Assembly (NCBI GenBank): GCA_036250195.1
Contig: JAVHZZ010000010.1
Location: 80,397,257-80,461,256 of the forward strand
DNA from: Mixophyes australis
Taxonomy: Eukaryota > Chordata > Amphibia > Anura > Limnodynastidae
Direction of reading: 5' to 3'
Length of the DNA: 64,000 bases
Part shown: piece after piece, positions 21,779-33,023 of the stretch
How the letters are laid out: every line of letters begins with the position of its first letter
Position numbering within the stretch: position 1 is the stretch's first letter
Program-made: the position numbers and the translations under genes
Notes under the pieces: generated by a model
What the model was told of the DNA's origin: nothing
Seen by the model: the letters and a program-made list of their open reading frames with translations, nothing else
Databases searched by the model: none

Positions 21779-22056
21779 GTAATAATGCCATATATTTAAT
21801 CTAGAGTCATTTCACATTTCTTTAAGATTTCATGTCTTTTGATTTAACTCACTTAACTCTTTTTTAAGTGATTATAACATATGCTTTAGGTCTTAAAAGT
21901 TAGTTCCAGACATTTGCTAATAAGTGAACATAAGGAGGAAGAAAGAAGAAACGTGTGCTATGAGGCACTAACGGGGATTTCATAATATATAAAAAATAAA
22001 CTTTATTACTCCCGTTAAAAGACCATATAACTGTATCATTTAATTTGGAGATGAGC

Positions 22057-22083
22057 GGGCTCGGATTACGCTAATCCGAGCCC
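22057..22083. repeat. Subterminal 12-bp hairpin of the hAT element
   Basis: GGGCTCGGATTA and its exact complement TAATCCGAGCCC are separated by CGC, 11 bp inside the left terminus. Such subterminal inverted motifs are typical binding places for hAT transposases; binding here is inferred. Confidence 0.8.
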
Positions 22084-22204
22084 ACCCGAACAGTGCGGAT
22101 CCGAGGGGATCCGACCACTGTTCGGGCATTTCCGGCGGTGAAAAAAATTGAAACCGAGGCTATGATGTCAAAACCCGGCGTCGGATCTCGCGAGACTCGG
22201 ATTG

Positions 22205-22235
22205 TATAAATTCCCTGCTTGCCGCCGCCATCTTC
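22205..22235 (+). promoter_or_regulatory. Putative core promoter of the hAT transposase
   Basis: TATAAA (22,205-22,210) lies about 160 bp from the left end, and a pyrimidine-rich initiator-like ATCTTCAGTT follows about 25-30 bp downstream. The surrounding sequence is locally GC-rich. A second TATAAA-like site lies at 23,362, after the 50-bp array. Confidence 0.4.
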
Positions 22236-22827
22236 AGTTGGGCTAAGATCACGGAAGAGGGAGGTTGGTTTTTTTTTTTAGACCGTGCAGATCTATATAA
22301 AGTAATTAGTCACTCAACATAAACTATACAAGTCTGTGCTATTGCTTCTTGTGTCCTCTCTAAATATATCTGACATTTGTTGTTTTATTAAGATTGAAAA
22401 CTGAGCTGTGTGGACAATTTATATAGAAAATGTGATGGAAACATATATTACAGTCAGTCATATCTGTGCGTTTGTATTGTGTGACTATGTAACTTCCCAG
22501 TTGGCACAGTGGTGGTTAATTTAATACTGGAATCTCCTTAAGAGATAAGCGGCACTCTCCATCTAAAGAGTTAACAGCATTGGTAAGCTGTCGCATAGGA
22601 TTAGAAGAGGTTTAATCGGACAGGCTGGGTTGCATGCTAGGCTGAGCATGATTGCATATGCTGTGCTATGGGCTTTACTGCACTTTAGTACCAGTAGAGG
22701 GATTGGTCTAGCTGGAAGTATATATAAAGCCAGGTGTAGTTGTAATTCTAAAAAGTTATTAAAAAATGATAAAAAAATGATAAAAAAATTATAAAAGAAT
22801 TATAAAAAAAGTCAAAAAAAATTTGTA

Positions 22828-23377
22828 CTGCAATACCTAACTACGTTCACTGTTCCTGCAGTCCAGAAATATTAGTACTGCAATATTTAACTACGTTCAC
22901 TGTTCCTGCAGTCCAGGAATATTAGTACTGCAATATTTAACTACGTTCACTGTTCCTGCAGTCCAGAAATATTAGTACTGCAATATTTAACTACGTTCAC
23001 TGTTCCTGCAGTCCAGGAATATTAGTACTGCAATATTTAACTACGTTCACTGTTCCTGCAGTCCAGAAATATTAGTACTGCAATATTTAACTACGTTCAC
23101 TGTTCCTGCAGTCCAGGAATATTAGTACTGCAATATTTAACTACGTTCACTGTTCCTGCAGTCCAGGAATATTAGTACTGCAATATTTAACTACGTTCAC
23201 TGTTCCTGCAGTCCAGAAATATTAGTACTGCAATATTTAACTACGTTCACTGTTCTTGCAGTCCAGGAATATTAGTACTGCAATATTTAACTACGTTCAC
23301 TGTTTCTGCAGTCCAGAAATATTAGTACTGCAATATTTAACTACGTTCACTGTTCCTGCAGTATAAAGGAATTTATA
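22828..23377 (+). repeat. Tandem array, 50-bp unit, 11 copies
   Basis: The unit begins CTGCAATATTTAACTACGTT and continues CACTGTTCCTGCAGTCCAGG / AATATTAGTA. Copies start every 50 bp exactly (22,828, 22,878 ... 23,328) with almost no substitutions. The base after CCAG alternates between A and G from copy to copy (A,G,A,G,A,G,G,A,G,A), so the array is largely a 100-bp dimer repeat with one phase break at copies 6-7. The last copy is cut at CTGCAGT. It lies in the transposase 5' leader. Confidence 0.95.
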
Positions 23378-23436
23378 CTGCTTTATAACTCCAGTCCAGT
23401 GGAACTGTCCTGTGCCGCATATAATTTTTAAAGCCT

Positions 23437-26400
23437 TTGCCGGGTGTGTGTGGTTTAGGGGTACGCTCTCTTGTGCTGCATATAATGGAGTACAAAAATT
23501 TGGAGGATAAAGTAGGTAAAGATCAAGAACCACTTCCTCCTAATGCTGAAACTGCTGCCACTAGTCATGACATAGACGATGAAATGCCATCAACGTCGTC
23601 TGCCAAGGCCGATGCCCAATATCCTAGTAGAGGGCATGTAAAATCCAAAAAGCCAAAGTTCACTAAAATTAGCAAAAAAAGAAAATTAAAATCATCTGAG
23701 GAGAAACGTAAACTTGCCAATATGCCATTTACGACACGGAGTGGCAAGGAACGGCTTAGGCCCTGGCCCGTGTTCAGGACTAGTGGTTCAGCTTCACCCA
23801 AGAATCTAAGCCCTCCTCCTCCCCCCCTCTAAAAAATTTAAGAGAGTTAAGCTGTCATCAACAACACAGCAAACAACTCTGCCTTCTAAAGAGATGGCAT
23901 CACAAATCCCCAAGGCGAGTCCAAGGATGTTGGTGGTTGCGAAGCCTGACCTTCCCATCACTGTACGGGAAGAGGTGGCTCCTTCCACCATTAGCTGCAC
24001 GCCCTCTGCATATGCTGGAAGGATCACCCACAGTGCAGTCACAGATTTGGCTAATGAAGGTGTCAATGTTGTACACCGGGATGTGGATATTGATGTAGCT
24101 GGCGCTGAGGAGGAACTTGACGAGGAGGATGCTGATGTGGTTATCTTAAATGAGGCACCAGGGGGGGAAACAGTTGTTGTCCATGGGAAGAAAAAGCCCA
24201 TTGTCATGCCTGGCCAGAAGACCAAGAAATCCACCTCGTCGGTCTGGAATTATTTCTATCCCAATCCGGACAACAAATGTATGGCCATATGTACCTTATG
24301 TAAAGCTCAAATAAGCAAGGGTAAGGATCTTGGCCACCTAGGGACATCCTCCCTTATCCGTCACCTGAATAACCTTCATAATTCAGTGTTTAGTTCAGGA
24401 ACTGTGGCTAGGACCGTCAGCAGTCCAGGGACACCTAAATCCCTTGGTCCTGTTGTATCCACACCAGCAACACCCTCCTCGTCAATTTCCTCCTCAATCT
24501 CGATTGGAGATAGTCCAGCAGGCCATGTCACCGGCATGACCGAGTCCTCTTCAATCCGGGATTCTTCCGGAGGATCCTGCAGCGCTACGCCTACTACTGC
24601 CGCTGCTGCTGTTGCTGCTGGTAGTCGTCATCTTCCCAGAGGGGAAGTCGTAAGACCGCTACGTCTTTCACTAAACAATTGACCGTACAACAGTCGTTTG
24701 CAATGAGCACGAAGTAAGACAGTAGTCATCCTATGGCAAAGCGGATAACTGCGTCAATGACAGCTATGTTGGTGTTAGACGTGCGTCCGGTGTCCGCCAT
24801 CAGTGGAGTGGGATTTAGACGGTTGATGGAGGTATTGTGTCCCCGGTACCAAATACCGTCGAGATTCCACTTCACTAGGCAGGCGATACCCGGGATGTAC
24901 AGAGAAGTATGAAAAAGTGTCCTCAGTGCTCTGAAAAATGCGGTTGTACCCACTGTCCACTTAACCACGGACATGTGGACAAGTGGTTCAGGGCAAACTA
25001 AGGACTATATGACTGTGACAGCCCACTGGGTAGATGCATCGACTTCAGCAGCAACAGCAGCAGCATCTCCCAAACGCCTGCTCCTTCCAAGGCAGGCAAC
25101 GTTGTGAATCACTGGTTTCAGTAAGATGCACAACGCTAACAACCTCTTAGAGAAACTGAGAGAAATCATTTCGCAGTGGCTTACCCCACTTACACTCTCC
25201 TGGGGATTTGTGGTGTCGGACAACGCCAGTAACATTGTGCGGGCATTACATTTGGGCAATTTCCAGCATGTGCCATGTTTTGCCCACACAATAAAGTTGG
25301 TGGTGCAGCATTACCTGAAGAGTGACAGGGGTGTGCAGGATATGCTTGCGGTGGCCCGCAAAATTGCTGGACAATTTGGGCATTCTGCCAGTGCCTACCG
25401 CAGACTCGAGCAACATCAGAAAAGCCTGAACCTGCCCTGCCATCACCTCAAACAAGAGCTTGTAACAAGCTGGAACTCCCCCCTCTATATGCTGCAGAGG
25501 ATGGAGGAGCAGCAAAAGGCCATTCAAGCCTACACAGCCACCTACGACATAGGTAAAGGAGTGAGGATGCGCCTGAGTCAAGCGCAGTGGAGACTGGTTT
25601 GAACTTGCAACATGAGAAGTCAGTTCCGACACTGCCAGCTTGAGTCAGGTGATTCCCCTGATCAGGCTGTTGCAGAAGCAGCTGGAGAAAGTGAGAGAGG
25701 AGCTGGTAAACCATTGCGATTCCACAAAGCATGTAGCTCTTGTGGAAGAAGCCCTTCGTATGCATTGCCAGGATCCGAGGGTGGTCACTCTTTTAAAGTC
25801 AGAGGAATACATTCTGGCCACCGTGCTCGATCCTCGGTTTAAAGCGTATGTTGTGTCTCTGTTTCCGGCGGACACAAGTCTACAGCGGTGCAAAGACCTG
25901 CTGGTCAGGAGATTGTCCTCTGAAGAGGACCGTGATATGCCAACAGCTCCTCCTTCATTTTCTTCCACACCTGTGGCTGCGAGGAAACAGTTGAGATTTC
26001 CGAAAGGACCCGCTGGCGGGGATACAGACAACATCTGGTCTGGACTGAAGGACCTGCCAACCATTGCTGATATGTCTACTGTCGCTGCATTGGATGCTGT
26101 CACCATTGAAAAAATGGTGGAGGATTACTTTGCTGACACCATCTAAGTAGACATGCCAGACAGTCCTTACTTGTACTGGCAGGAAAAAAAGGCAGTTTGG
26201 AAGCCCCTGTACAAACTGGCTCTATTTTACCTGAGTTGTCCCCCCTCCAGTGTGTACTCCGAAAGAGTTTTTAGTGCAGCGGGGAACCTAGTCAGTGAGC
26301 TGCGAAGGAGGTTGCTTCCACAAAATGTTGAGAAGATGATGTTCATAAAAATGAATTATCAATTCTTCAATCAAGACCAGCAATGGCCTCCAGAGACTTC

Positions 26401-26524
26401 AGAGGGACCGGTGATCGTGGAGTCCAGCGGGGACGAATTGATAATGTGTGAGGATGAGGAAGTACACACTGAAGGGGACGAGGAATCAGAGGATGGGGAT
26501 GAGGACGACATCTTGCCTCAGTAG
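23437..26524 (+). pseudogene. hAT transposase (ZBED-like), mutated
   Basis: The coding region runs through several frames. 23,437-23,832 encodes a basic N-terminal part. 23,894-24,682 includes a BED zinc finger around 24,220-24,390 (S-S-V-W-N-Y-F, then C-T-L-C-K, then H-L-N-N-L-H). From 24,734 the frame MAKRITASMTAMLVL leads, past one in-frame TGA near 24,907, to L-T-T-D-M-W-T-S, which carries the first catalytic aspartate. 25,126-25,602 has VVSDNASNIV (second aspartate), the C-F-A-H motif and VTSWNSPLYML. 25,640-26,146 has YILATVLDPRFK. 26,153-26,524 is the dimerisation domain (PSSVYSERVFSAAGNLVSEL) with an acidic tail ending in a stop. In hAT elements this protein cuts and joins the transposon ends. 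Few lesions suggest activity in the not-too-distant past. Confidence 0.88.
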
Positions 26525-26559
26525 AGCCAGTTTAGTTTGTACAGGGAGAGATGAATAGC

Positions 26560-26890
26560 TTTGTTTGTGTGGGGGCCCAAACAAACCAATCATTTCAGCC
26601 ACAGTAGTTTGGTAGGCCCTGTCGCTGAAATGATTGGTCTGTTAAAGTGTGCATGTCCTTTTTCCAAAAACTAAAGGGTGGGTGGGAGGGCCCAAGGACA
26701 ATTCCATCTTGCACCTCTTTTTTTTCTTCGCCAGCTCATTTTGTGGGGGTCCAAACAAACCAATCATTTCAGCCACAGTTTTGTAGGTCCTGTGGCTGAA
26801 ATGATTGGTTTGTTAAAGTGCGTATGTCCTATTTCAACAACATAAGGGTGGGTGGGAGGGCTCAAGGACAATTCCATCTTGCACCTCTTT
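26560..26890 (+). repeat. Tandemly duplicated 3' segment of the hAT element
   Basis: A segment of about 150-170 bp starting with TTTGTGTGGGGGCCCAAACA and ending CCATCTTGCACCTCTTTTTT occurs at about 26,560-26,725 and again at about 26,735-26,890. Each copy holds an internal inverted repeat (ACCAATCATTTCAGC against GCTGAAATGATTGGT). The same duplication exists in the related element at 1-2,210. Confidence 0.85.
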
Positions 26891-27463
26891 TTTTGGCATT
26901 ATGTGCTCTTTGGGGCCTAGTTTTTCAAACTGCCATCCTATCTGCCACTGCAGTGCCACTACTTGATGGGCCAAGTGTTTGTGCCGCCCACTTGTGTCGC
27001 TTAGCTTAGACATCCAGCTACCTCGGTGCAACCTTTTGGCCTAAAAACAATATTGTGAGGTGTGAGGTGTTCACAATAGACTGGAAATTAGTGGAAATGA
27101 TTGTTATTGAATGCTATTGAGGTTAATAATAGCGTAGAAGTGAAAAAAAAACAAAAAACTGGATTTTAGCACTTTTTATGCTTTTTAAAAAAAAATCAGA
27201 ACCCAAAACCCTAAATCAGAACCAAAACCTTGAGTGCAGTGTTTTGGCAAAACCATTCAGAACCCAAAACCTCAAGGTAATCAGAACCCAAAACCCAAAA
27301 CACGAAAAGTGGCCGGTGCACACCCCTAATTTCATTAATCCTCAAATAAGGGTGTACTTTATTAGTGAAATATTAAAAATTAAGTGAAAACAATAAACCC
27401 AAAGAAAAATAAATGGTTCAAAATAGCATATAGCACATGTTCCTTTTTTCTTCCTCCTTATGG

Positions 27464-28660
27464 TCATTACAAATTCTGTGCGAGTGCACCTATTCTTGTG
27501 GCAATGAAAATAATATAAAATTACATATAATTATTAACATACAAAAATGTGTCAATAGTTTTTGAGGGCTAACCCGGTGCGCTACACAATTGTCCAGTGT
27601 CTATTTCCATTTGCTAATATGTGACCTTATAAATACTTGCATATTAAGTTTGAAAAAATTACAGGTCCATCAAGATCAACCTTTCATAAATTCTAATTGC
27701 ATTGATCGAGAGGTAGACAAAACAAAACCCCAAGTGTGAGTTGTCAATTTATCATTGGGGAAGTTGGGGCGTATATTTTCCTGACCCCAGAGTTGCCAAT
27801 CTGATAACTTCTCTGGATAAATCACTCTATAATGTCCTATAGTAATCATAGCTGCAGATAATATTTCTTGTATGAAAAACATTTAAAACAGTTTCCAAAT
27901 TCTCTTAGTGAATTTGCAATCACCACCTCATGTGGTAAGAAATTCCATAGTTTGTCCAACTTTACAGTAAAGAACTACTTCATTAGATCGTCATGAAATC
28001 ATCTTTCTTTCCTACTCTTGCCTTTTTACAATCAGTGGTACAAAAAAGTTTCTTAAACAAATGTTTGTTTCAACCTCAAATATGCTTATACATTTTAATT
28101 TTATCACCTCTAAGAGGCCTTTTCTTATCAAAGTAAGCACACCTAGTTTTTCTAACCAATCATTATAATTTAATCCTTCCATTCCCTATATCAATGAGTT
28201 TGCCAACCTCTAATGCTCCTATGTTCTTAAGGTGTGCTGCTCAAAACTGTACTCCATTTTCAAGATGTGGTTTAAGTCACCAGGACTTATACACTGGTGA
28301 TACTGTGTTTGAATCATAAGTATTTATTGTCCTTTTCATGCATCCTAAGATTTTATATTCCTTTCCAGCAGTCGCCTGACACTGTGTGCTGCTATTCAGC
28401 TTTCTGTAAACTAGTAATTCTAGGTACTTTTCCATCTCACTTTTCCCTAATTGTATTCTATTTAATGCATAAATTATTACCACAGCCTAGTTAAATGAAC
28501 CTACATTTACCTCTATTAATTTTCATCTGCCAAGTTATGATCCAGTTTACAAATTGAACTAAATATCTCTGTAAAAAGTTACTATCCTGTTCTGTGTTAA
28601 TAACCCTGTATAGCTTACTTACCTCAATCAGAAAACATGTACAGCTTATATTCTTGGCCA
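27464..28660. other. Old interspersed repeat-like sequence, no gene
   Basis: The part from about 27,890 to 28,640 has a familiar vertebrate-repeat character (TGTGGTAAGAAATTCCATAG, TTCATCTGCCAAGTTATGAT, GTAAAAAGTTACTATCCTG) but I cannot name the family with certainty. No coding frame is preserved. Confidence 0.4.
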
Positions 28661-28691
28661 ATATATATATATATATGTCTAATCAGCCCTG

Positions 28692-28765
28692 CCTAATCAG
28701 ACTGGGCTAAAGTAGTAGTAGTAGTATTAGTTCATTCTTGACTGTCTTAATCCTTTTATTAATGG

Positions 28766-28825
<60 letters not shown>

Positions 28826-29243
28826 ATAGATTATTATTATTATTATCCTTTATTTGTTAGGCGCCACAAGGTTTCCGCAGCGCCGTACACAGTACAGACA
28901 GTAGACTAAAACAGGGTAAAACAGTAAAAAACAATAAACAAAATACCAATATTTCAGAAACTCCAGGCTGGCTAACGCAGTAGACACGGAGCAGAAGAAC
29001 AGGTAGAGAGACAGGAGGGAAGAGGGCCCTGCTCATGTGAGCTTACATCCTAAGGGAGGGAAAACAGAACAGGCACAGGGGGAGCGAGATGAGTCAGGGA
29101 GAGAGCGAGTGGAGGTTATGTGGATGATTGGTAGGCTTTAAGGATATATATTTAAAAATTATATATTATATTAAATTATATTATATATTATATAAAATTA
29201 AAATGTATAAGCATATTTGAGGATGAAACAAACATAGGCTTAT

Positions 29244-29282
<39 letters not shown>

Positions 29283-29294
29283 TATCTATATATA

Positions 29295-29348
<54 letters not shown>

Positions 29349-29419
29349 CCATTAATAAAAGGAATAAGACAGACAGTCAAGAACTAATACTACTACTACT
29401 TTAGCCCAGTCTGATTAGG
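28692..29419. mobile_element. Fold-back element with (TA)n centre
   Basis: The left arm CCTAATCAGACTGGGCTAAA ... CCTTTTATTAATGGATT (28,692-28,768) and the right arm AATCCATTAATAAAAGGAAT ... CAGTCTGATTAGG (29,345-29,419) are inverted copies of about 75 bp. Both arms contain a TAGTAGTAGT/ACTACTACTA run. The centre consists of several (TA)n tracts with a nested SINE/LINE tail (28,829-29,110). Confidence 0.8.
28829..29110 (-). mobile_element. SINE/LINE 3'-tail fragment nested in the fold-back element
   Basis: ATTATTATTATTATCCTTTA, TTTCCGCAGCGCCGTACACA and GTGAGCTTACATCCTAAGGG give the reversed L2/SINE tail, as at 14,009 and 17,799, here with more of the upstream sequence. Confidence 0.65.
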
Positions 29420-31546
29420 TCAGCATGTGTTGCATTTGTAAAAACAAAGTGAATGGAAAATGAACATTTCTAACTGACAAAAAGTTTTAAGATTTAAGCA
29501 GGTGTAAGCTCAACACTGGCATACATGTAAAGAAGCACAGAAAATTACCCACCTCATTTCCAGGGACGATGCCAGGTTTTAAAAATTTGTCACTGGAAAT
29601 GGGGATGTTTTTTAGAGACTTTAAAATTGAATATGTATTGAGCCGAGGTCTGCTGTATCAGTATTTTCCATGATGTGCACAAATTATCCTATTCACCAGC
29701 AATTTTTTCCTGGAAATTAAAAATTGAAAAGTTGGCAGCATACAATACATAGGGTTCAACAAAACCCATACCATCTGTTGTATTTATGTATTTGAAAAAA
29801 TCTATGCTTTTTGTATATTTTTAAGGGAAATAGTTATGATTTGATTAGCCGAAAATAGAACTAGTAATATTGAGAATTGTCCATAGATAAAAGCATGGTG
29901 TTAGCTCATTTATCTCAGGGTTAGGAGGATCTGTGCCAAAATAGCACATTGAGCTGTGCAATAACATATAAGATGAGGTTTATGTAATAACATTAAAATA
30001 TGATTTTTTTATTGATTTTTAAATATTGTGGAAATTAAATACAACTGAAATTGTATTTCTACAAAATAATGGATATTTCTTATTGTGTGTAGTGTTTTTT
30101 TCTTCCTAATTTTTTTCATTCCTAAGTAGGATTTTTAATGAATTTTTGTTCCTGCATTTTAGTTTGCAGATCTCACTGTTACAATAGGTATATACAGAAT
30201 ACATTTGGAGATGACTAAAGCTGAACATTGCAGAGGAAATGGTGACACCTGCTGGCTATAAAATATATATTTTTAATGTGTTATTTTTCATCTTTTTAAA
30301 TAGAAATTGTTTAAAAAAAAAAAATACATTTTAAAAGCAAATAATTCAAAACCAAAAAATTATTTTGTTTGCATTACTTTCACTGTGGCACAGGCAGTGG
30401 CACAGGCATTTCTAGAAGTGAGCTGTTTTGCTCATTTATAGTTGAACTCTCTGGAACTCATGTAGATTTGAACTTACAAGGCACCAAAAGCTAAAAAGCA
30501 CAAATAGCTTCCACCTATGGTCTTACACTGAGTTTTCTGCTAAGCAGAACATTGTGCTTATAGGGCTTGTGTTCCTGGTATTGCCTAAATGTCCAATAAA
30601 ATGGACAATCTGTTGGGTTTTCTTCTACTTCCATCCTTGGTTGCATTTTACACTTACGACTCCTTACGTTGCAATAGTGCTTTGGAACCACAAACAAGTT
30701 AGTGATCCGCCGATAGTTTTAAATCTTATATTAAATCTAAAATTCCATTAAATAATCAACTATTATGAGATCATATATAAATGCATGTTATACATGCATT
30801 ATATACATTACAATGCATATAACTGCAAAAAAATCAGATTAATTAAGTAACATGAAAAAAATATTTATAAGTGAGCTATGTGTGATCCATATTTTTCCCC
30901 AACCAGGGTAGAAATTTAATTGACATGAAGTTTCAGTCTTTTAAATCAAAAGTTTTCCTACCTTAATCCTTATGTTTAGGGATCATCAATATGTATCCCA
31001 ATAGGCAATTAAGTTTTTACCTGTTGTTCTTTCATGGGAATGATAGCAATCCTACTAGTTCAGCTAATTATATGTTATGTATTGTGTTTAGCATGCTTTT
31101 ATATATGAGCTCATAATAGTTGATTATTAATGGAATTTTTGGTTTCATAAAAGATGAAAAATTATCCGCGTATCAATTACTTGTTTGTGGTTCCAAAGCA
31201 CAATTGGCGTTTTTTTTCACTTCTTAGACGTTGCTTTTTACAATACAATTAGTAGCCTTGAACCACAGCCTATCAAGCTACATGGTATAAATTATTTTGC
31301 TTCTCGATGACTATCTTATGATTGACTAATTGCAGATTGTCCTCTCTAGCTTTGTATGCTTAATTTATTTGTATTGTGACTGTATGAGATGCGTCTTTTT
31401 CCATTTCTGACTGTTAAGTTTTTCAGTCATCATGCCAAAGACGCAGAAAAATATCATTGTGTTTGGACCAGGTGACACTGCAAGCAGTCACAATAAGAAA
31501 CATATTTTTTTCTTAAAGGTATATGTGATGGCCCAGGGGTGATGGT
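29420..31546. other. AT-rich intergenic sequence, no gene recognised
   Basis: No ORF with recognisable content is present. At 30,650-30,710 and 31,180-31,215 the phrase CTTTGGAACCACAAACAAGT and its inverted form (CTTGTTTGTGGTTCCAAAGC) face each other and may be the arms of an old 550-bp fold-back element. Confidence 0.4.
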
Positions 31547-32330
31547 ATGGGCAATCGGCACGTTTTATTACTCACACAGCAAGCACTCCTCAAGCTCGTC
31601 ACTCTTACATACAAGGCCCTCGCCAACTCCACTGCACCCTACATCTCCACCCTCCTCTCTATTCATGCTTCATCCCGCCCTCTCCGATCTGCCAATGACC
31701 GTCGCCTCTCTTCCCCCCTGATCACCTCCTCCCATGCGTGTATCCAAGACTTCGCCCGCGCTGCCCCCCTCCACTGGAACAAGCTCCCTCCCTCTATCAG
31801 AACTTCCCCTGATCTGTCCAGTTTCAAACGGGCTCTAAAAACCCACCTTTTTCTTAAAGCCTTCCAGTATCCCACTTAATTTCCTAAATTACCTTCTACC
31901 TCTTCCCCTTCATTCCCCTTCCCTTATCCTTATCTCTCCCTCTCTCCCCCGTGTCTCTCTGTCTTTCTACCCCACCCCTTAGATTGTATGCTCCTCTGAG
32001 CAGGGTCATCTCTCCTCCTGTCCTCACCACTCTTAACTCGGCTCTCCAGCTACCTAGCCCTCCTCCTCGAGGACCCTCTTCTCCCCCGTCCCCTCTCACT
32101 CCTTCCTCTCCCCTCTGGGGGTTTCCCTGTCATCCGGGCCCTCCCTCTCGGGCTCAGCCATATGCAGGACCTTCCCCTCGCCCCTCTAGCTGTGCTTTGA
32201 GCTCACCGAGTTACTGTGCTTATTGTTTACTGTACTGTATTGTCTCCCCTTGTATTGTAACTTTGTCCCTGTACGGCGCTACGGACACCTAGTGGCGCCC
32301 TATAAATAAAAATTATTAATAATAATAAAA
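31547..32330 (+). mobile_element. L2-like LINE, 3' end with coding remnant and 3' UTR
   Basis: The 110-codon frame at 31,547-31,879 (with L-V-T-L-T-Y-K-A-L-A-N, then S-R-P-L-R-S-A-N-D-R-R-L, then F-A-R-A-A-P-L-H-W-N-K-L-P-P-S-I-R, then SSFKRALKTHLFLKAF) is the conserved C-terminal end of L2/CR1-group reverse transcriptases. A pyrimidine-rich 3' UTR follows, containing TTAGATTGTATGCTCCTCTG and GGCGCCCTATAAATAAA, and ends in an (AAT)n tail. The copy is strongly 5'-truncated, as LINE insertions often are. Confidence 0.82.
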
Positions 32331-33015
32331 AAAACACACTATATATTCATCATGATCAAACATCTGTGTAATTCACTTTTTATGTCTACGTATTTAACAG
32401 ATTTTTCTTTGAAGAAACGGAAAAATGTTTTCTTTTACTTTGACGGGTAAGATATTTTGTTGCTGTATATTCCAACATGTTCATCATACAGGAACTATTC
32501 TTTCACAGTTTAATCATATTTACTTTTTCTGTATAAGTTTACTTGCAATTGTGGAATCATAAAGGGTTGCTTGTACTAATTTTTTTTTTCTTTATCTTTC
32601 GTAACTGCAAAATGCTAACCTGCTCCTAAAAATTACACAGGTACACAGGGATGCCATACAGTTTAGGGACATTTTGGAAATAACACATTACACAATGAGA
32701 AATCGGGATAGTGTCTACAAAACAAGTACATAAGTTGCCTGCCTGTTTTGCTAAGTTTGTTACATGAGACTTGCCTTATCAACACACATAACATCAGTTT
32801 CTGTTCTTTGTGTCTCATATAGGGTCATTTGCTCCTGTGTTCTCTATTTTCAGGAGAGGCAGGAGCACAGCAGCTATGGACCAGGTGTAGGGAGATGTTT
32901 AAAGGTCACACGTAAGTTTCTTTGGGGTGGCTGACACAGAGGGGAGAAGATGGTTCAGGCTCCCATGTAATACCATACTGAAATTTCTGTGCATCTGGCT
33001 CATCCCATAGCACAT
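32331..33015. other. No gene recognised
   Basis: The sequence has no convincing ORF. Its right part (about 32,880-33,015) may belong to the Harbinger-type element that the hAT copy at 33,024 interrupts. Confidence 0.4.
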
Positions 33016-33023
33016 TAGCTGTG

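Larger units (their letters stand above)
22046..27328 (+). mobile_element. Nearly full-length ZBED-type hAT transposon, 5.3 kb
   Basis: The termini TGGAGATGAGCGGG (left) and the complement of the right end, TAGGGGTGTGCACCGG, form an imperfect hAT-type repeat with the conserved T-G and G-C positions. ATTTAATT (22,038-22,045) and ATTTCATT (27,329-27,336) differ at one base and are taken as the 8-bp target duplication. In order it holds a subterminal hairpin, a TATA box, an 11-copy 50-bp array, a transposase region with BED finger, DDE-type core and dimerisation domain, a duplicated 3' segment and an AACCCAAAACC-rich right end. It is related to the elements at 1-2,210 and 44,905-45,512. Confidence 0.88.
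21929..27463. mobile_element. Fold-back/MITE element split by the hAT insertion
   Basis: A 37-bp arm starting ACATAAGGAGGAAGAAAGAA and ending GTGTGCTATG (21,929-21,965) is matched in inverted orientation by CATATAGCACATGTTCC ... TTCTTCCTCCTTATGG (27,427-27,463). Between the arms only about 80-100 bp per side remain outside the hAT element at 22,046-27,328. The older element was therefore about 250 bp long before it was hit. Its target duplication was not determined. Confidence 0.65.

Noticed and set aside
22828..23377. CRISPR-like regular array
   Set aside because: The 50-bp unit is repeated completely without unique spacers and lies inside a eukaryotic hAT transposon; it is a tandem repeat.
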